Source of the DNA: Pontederia crassipes
Taxonomy: Eukaryota > Streptophyta > Magnoliopsida > Commelinales > Pontederiaceae
Direction: 5' to 3'
NCBI GenBank assembly: GCA_030549335.1
Contig: CM060194.1
Location: 20,772,171-20,836,170, forward strand
DNA length: 64,000 bases
Positions within the stretch are counted from its first letter, which is position 1. Each line of letters opens with the position of its first letter. Position numbers and translations under genes: made by a program. Of the stretch, positions 60,091 through 64,000 are shown piece by piece. Below the pieces are notes generated by a model. That model was not told the DNA's origin and did not search any database. It saw only the letters and a list, made by a program, of their open reading frames with translations.

Positions 60091-60420
60091 TATTTGTTAT
60101 GTCACGAGTTGTTACATGTTGATGACCATAACAATTAGGTTGCAATCTTGAATTTCATGCATCATAAGTCCTTGGTAATAGCTACATCAGTGATTGTAGT
60201 GTTAAATATTTCTTTGTAATAGCTCATCTTCAGCATTTATTTATTGCAGGTCATGATTTTCAATTCATGCCACCTTATCTCCACCAACAATGGTCATCTA
60301 CAAGTTGTCGAGACCGGCGATTCCAAGCGGTGAACAACAAACTCACTCATAGCAAACGTCTACAAACTCCTCTTCACGATGGAGATTCTTGGGTGACTCC
60401 CGAAGGCGACCTGTGAACAG

Positions 60421-61620
60421 TGTTGGAACAAAGTTTTTAAGCACTATATAATTATAGTTTGATGATACAAACATCTAAATATTAGAGTTATATTTAATAT
60501 GTCATCAAAGTTTAAATAGGAATGAGTTACTTAATGCACTAAGCTTTCAATTAATATTTATCTATGTTATAATGAGATTTGGATTAAGATGTGAATATAA
60601 AAGTTATATTTTTAGAGAATCAAGAATCATCTCATTTGGGCAATCACTTAAATGGTTGTGCCTAAAAAAGTGAAGCCCACAAATTTCAATTTGAAGTTGG
60701 TATTTTTATGCACTGAACTTGCACTTAATATTTGATTCCTTTATCATTAGATTTTGGATTAAAGGTAACTGTAGATGATTCTATTAGTTTTCCATAGAAT
60801 AAAAAATTATTTCATTAAAATAATTGTGCAAAAACAAATTAAGAGTGCATATTTATCAAGATGTTGTCAACAGGAGTAGAAGACGCCCGCTACAAAAGAG
60901 ACAAGTGCAATGACTAGTCCAGAATGAACAATCGCTAAGAGGAGTAGACATCCACATCAATGCTAAAAAGTACAAAATAACTAGTTTTCAATGCCAACGT
61001 AGGAGATTGAAAGTTATAAAAGGTGTCCAAAAACATTTCAAAGAGGCAAAGACTTATGAGCAATATAAGCTAAACATTTGTGAAGTCCACTTGATCTCAA
61101 ATTTGTAAATCTTTTATTTTCTTCTCTCTTAATCGCTTGTGTGACACTCAATAAAAAGAGAAATTAGGAGAGCTTCTACTATTCTTGTAATAGGTGGTTT
61201 AGCTCATGAGCGATAAGATGTTGTGCCTTACCACTTAGTGCAGAAAAGGTGAAGCTTTCAAGAAGAATGGTACGTCTTACCTCTCAAAGTGGAGAAAAGG
61301 CGAGAGTTGTAACGGATTTCTTTAATGCCTCATTTGGAATGAAGGATTAATAAAATTTCTAACAGTCTTGAGGTCGAGAAATTGGAGAGGGGACGTACCC
61401 AAGGTGTAATCAAACTTCGACAATAAACATCTCATTTTGTGTCTTTCTGTTTCTCCCTCTCCTTCCTACTGGAATTATGCATGTGATTTCATTTTTATTA
61501 TGTTGATTAAAGTTTATCAATTTAATTTTAAGCTTTCACGATGATTTTTGTAAGATCGATCTTTAACAACAATTCATCCCCCCCTCCCCTCTCTCTTCCC
61601 TCTTGGTGCCTTGTGATCCA
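60421..61620 (+). repeat. Third SIRE-like LTR, + orientation
   Basis: Starts TGTTGGAACAAAG with GATGATACAAAC soon after, and ends with AAGCTTTCACGATGATTTTTG and CTTGGTGCCTTGTGATCC, matching the LTRs at 21196 and 24719 (AAGCTTCCGCGATGATTTTT..., CTTGGTGCTCTTTGGGATCC). It lacks the GGTCGACC array. No gag or primer site follows; TATA near 61013 (TTATAAAAGG). Confidence 0.75.
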
Positions 61621-62454
61621 AGAAATAGGTAGCATGTTCCGACATCTGCCTGTATTCTTAATGTTGCCAACTTCATCAACCTTTTTTGGTCGGTCCTTCA
61701 CCAGCTCCAACTTTGTCCTTCAACCATCGGTAACTTGTCTCAGCACCATCATCACCTCTATGGCTCTCGATGGTGATTTTATCCCTATCATCACCGATTG
61801 TTTCATCAAATCACGCATGCAGTTCTCTCCCTCTTTGCTAGTGATTGATTTGCCATCACCGTCACTTAACATAAGTGGAAAACCTTCAGTGAGCAAACTA
61901 CACTTCTCAACTACCTCCTCCATCATCTCAAAGAAGACAACTGAAAAAACCATCGATGATTTTCATCTCAAACCCAATGAACACAAACAAAGGAACAAAG
62001 TCAGTCGAGGGTTGTGATCTTCATTTCACGACATTCCTTCATCCCCAACAAAGCACACAAGCAAATTTTCCTCCTCATTTTACCTCAACAAGCTTCCACG
62101 AACTGATGTGATCATTGGTAATAATATAATGCTAGAAAATGAACTATTCACTCAAGTAATAGTGTAATAAGCAAAGTTTGTCGATCCTAAGAACATTAAC
62201 GTCTCTAAATATGTTGTGCGAGGGTAGAGAATATCGCAAAATACAAAAATTTGGAGTGGAAATTAGTTAGTCTGAAGACACAAAGTGACCTTAAGCAAGT
62301 GACCACATCCGAATAGGAAGTTACAAATCGACTTTAAAATTTTATAATTCCGTAACACACAAATCGATGCTGCAAACGTAAAGCAATCTTTATAGTACTT
62401 GAGGTTCGACATAGGGACAAAGTAGAAAACTCGCACTCGATTAAACCTGTCTTG
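61621..62454. other. No recognised gene
   Basis: A frame of 158 codons is open at 61541-62017 on +, with a 77-codon frame opposite (61953-61720). Neither has a domain I know, and the + frame starts within the LTR. Confidence 0.4.
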
Positions 62455-63345
62455 AAAGATGATGCGTGTAGAATTGATAGAAAACATTAGCAAGTGCACT
62501 AGTCGCTCAAGTAATAAAGTGAATGAGTAGACTTATCGTTCCCACAAGGACGGTTAATAACTTATATTTTATTTTGACTTTGTTAATTGAGAAATTAAGA
62601 AAATATATGATTTCAGATGTGTATAAAAAGAAAATAATAAAAATAAAGGAAATGATCACCTAGAGAAATAATGATTTGATGATTAAGGCACCTAATTATC
62701 ACCACTGAAATGTAATGAATTTTCTCAACTTAAAATTAGTTGAATCGATAACAAAGTGAATTCTCAAATTTAGTTAACCAATATTTCAGGCTTTAACTAC
62801 TATCTTATGAATAATTAGAATAAACCAATCCTTTTAGTTTTTAATTTACTTAATTAAATCATAAGATGCATTCGATCGGAATTAATATTAAGGGCTTTCT
62901 CAAGTCACCTTAATAACTTCACAGATTATGTCTCTTTCGATTTCCCTAATTGTGGCATACAATAAATAAAATCAATCCTAGAAACTATTATGAAAATAAT
63001 CACTTCTTCTCAGATAGCAACTAAATCACAAATCATGGAATCAAAGGAAAGCATTAAACATGAAAATTGCAATGCTATTAAAGATTCAAATTAAACTAAC
63101 GTAAAGAAGAATCCAATACATAAATAGGATTCAACTAGGATGACCCTAATAAAGGAATAAATATGAGAAAATCAACATCAGATCTGGAATAAAAATGTAG
63201 GGAAAAGAAAACAAAAACTCTAGCGTAGACTAAGCGCGTCCTCTCTCGAGTTTCCGACAGAGCTTCACTATTGTCATCAATCTTCTCCTCTTTCTAGGCT
63301 TCAAAACTATGCTCCAAAGATGCTTTTTCAAGCATTCTTCTGCCT

Positions 63346-63355
63346 CCTTTTATAG
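63346..63355 (-). promoter_or_regulatory. TATA box of LTR-D3
   Basis: CTATAAAAGG on the - strand, 460 bp after the LTR start, the usual place for the U3 promoter. Confidence 0.75.
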
Positions 63356-63438
63356 GTTTTCTCCTCCCCAAGGAAAGAAACAAAAAATATATCGAAAAAG
63401 CGGATAAAAATGGCTTTAAAATGGCCTAACCAATCGTC

Positions 63439-63630
63439 GTCACGGCCGTGAAAGGCTTTGTCACGGTCGTAATAGAAGGCTGTCAAGGCTGAAAAATACA
63501 GCCAATTTTTCTGCTGGAAATTGTCAAGGCCATGACAGAAACTGTCACGGCCATGACAGTAACTTAGCCACATTTTTGCCTACTGGATCTTTCAGTCACG
63601 GCCATGACAAGAACTGTCATGGCCTTTACA
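63439..63630 (-). promoter_or_regulatory. U3 array of TGTCACGGCCATGACA palindromes
   Basis: Motif starts (GTCA) lie at 63439, 63460, 63482, 63523, 63544, 63595 and 63616. Intervals are 21, 22, 41, 21, 51 and 21 bp. The copy at 63543-63558 is a near-perfect 16-mer palindrome. The array begins about 85 bp upstream of TATA in LTR orientation. Confidence 0.85.
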
Positions 63631-64000
63631 ATCTTCTGAGCTGTTTTAGGGCTTGATTTTAATGTTTTCTCATATCCTGCCATAAATAATAGGTAGAAAT
63701 CAAATCTAAATGAAATTATATGAAAACAAATAAAAACTCCCCCTTTTCTAAACATAAAAATATTCTAAAATATTAATCAAATGACCTAAACTAATGCATG
63801 ATTTTTCGTGCATCAAAAGAAAAGCTAAATCTAAGGAATTATTGATTGAATTAATAAAGTAGAATGCTATTGAATTAGAAATTACGGTAAATGAGACTAT
63901 ACCAAATTTTAGGTGTTTTGGGGTGATTAAGAAAATGGGATAATAAACAAAATGCAGAGAAATGATTTGGACAAAAAATGTAGAAATGCACTGGAATGTC

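Larger units (their letters stand above)
62455..63820 (-). mobile_element. Solo LTR with 5-bp target-site duplication (LTR-D3)
   Basis: The LTR runs from 63815 to 62460 on the - strand, starts TGATGCACG and ends CACGCATCA (ends TGATGC/GCATCA). AAAGA flanks it at 62455-62459 and 63816-63820. It shares GCAAGTGCACTAGTCGCTCA with LTR-D2. No internal element DNA lies on either side, so it formed by LTR-LTR recombination. Confidence 0.9.

Noticed and set aside
1..64000. CRISPR arrays, rRNA or tRNA genes, bacterial operons
   Set aside because: No regular repeat-spacer array and no rRNA or intact tRNA sequence was seen; the window is plant nuclear DNA.

Overview
The window is nuclear plant DNA, most likely from a monocot. 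It holds four intron-containing genes with plant-specific products in a sea of nested, decayed LTR retrotransposons and small foldback elements. The cellulose synthase-like D gene has very GC-rich exons and reads most like the grass OsCSLD4/ND1 type, while the DNA between genes is AT-rich. This suggests a commelinid-type monocot, but the species cannot be fixed from the sequence alone.

Layout. 1-12000: a decayed Ty3/gypsy chromovirus of Tekay/Del type on the + strand, interrupted twice by a second LTR family. 12155-15057 (-): a CBP60 calmodulin-binding protein gene, 8 exons, 523 aa. 16480-20086 (-): a Di19 zinc-finger gene, 5 exons, 223 aa, with a U12-type AT-AC intron. 21191-25904: a gag-only SIRE-like Ty1/copia element with two LTRs and a perfect 5-bp target-site duplication. 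27186-27569: a MITE. 28697-32040 (+): a MIKC*-type P-clade MADS-box gene, 11 exons, 345 aa. 32595-32670: the 3' tail of an Au-like SINE. 33142-36931 (+): a CSLD gene, 3 exons, 1194 aa, with a cluster of mitosis-specific (MSA-like) motifs just upstream. 37480-43510: non-genic DNA with two foldback elements, an inverted LTR-like repeat and one orphan exon-like stretch. 43512-43969: a 458-bp TRIM/SMART-type mini-retrotransposon. 43970-49541: a second Tekay/Del relic whose 3' LTR holds a MITE. 49600-58401: Athila/Tat-like LTRs in opposite orientations, one nested in another large gypsy LTR. 58582-60090: a CACTA end inside a Ty1/copia relic. 60421-61620: a third SIRE-like LTR. 62455-63820: a solo LTR with a perfect 5-bp duplication.

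The four genes are single-copy in the window and each model was built by hand; every exon junction keeps frame from start to stop. CBP60 and Di19 act in stress and immune transcription, the MADS protein in (by family) male gametophyte transcription, and CSLD in cell-plate or tip-growth wall synthesis. They share no pathway; MADS and CSLD lie about 1.1 kb apart on the same strand.

The most unusual patterns are (i) the AT-AC intron in Di19, (ii) the MSA cluster upstream of CSLD, and (iii) three unrelated LTRs that each carry an array of GC-rich palindromes starting about 90 bp upstream of the TATA box, two of them with about 21-bp spacing.
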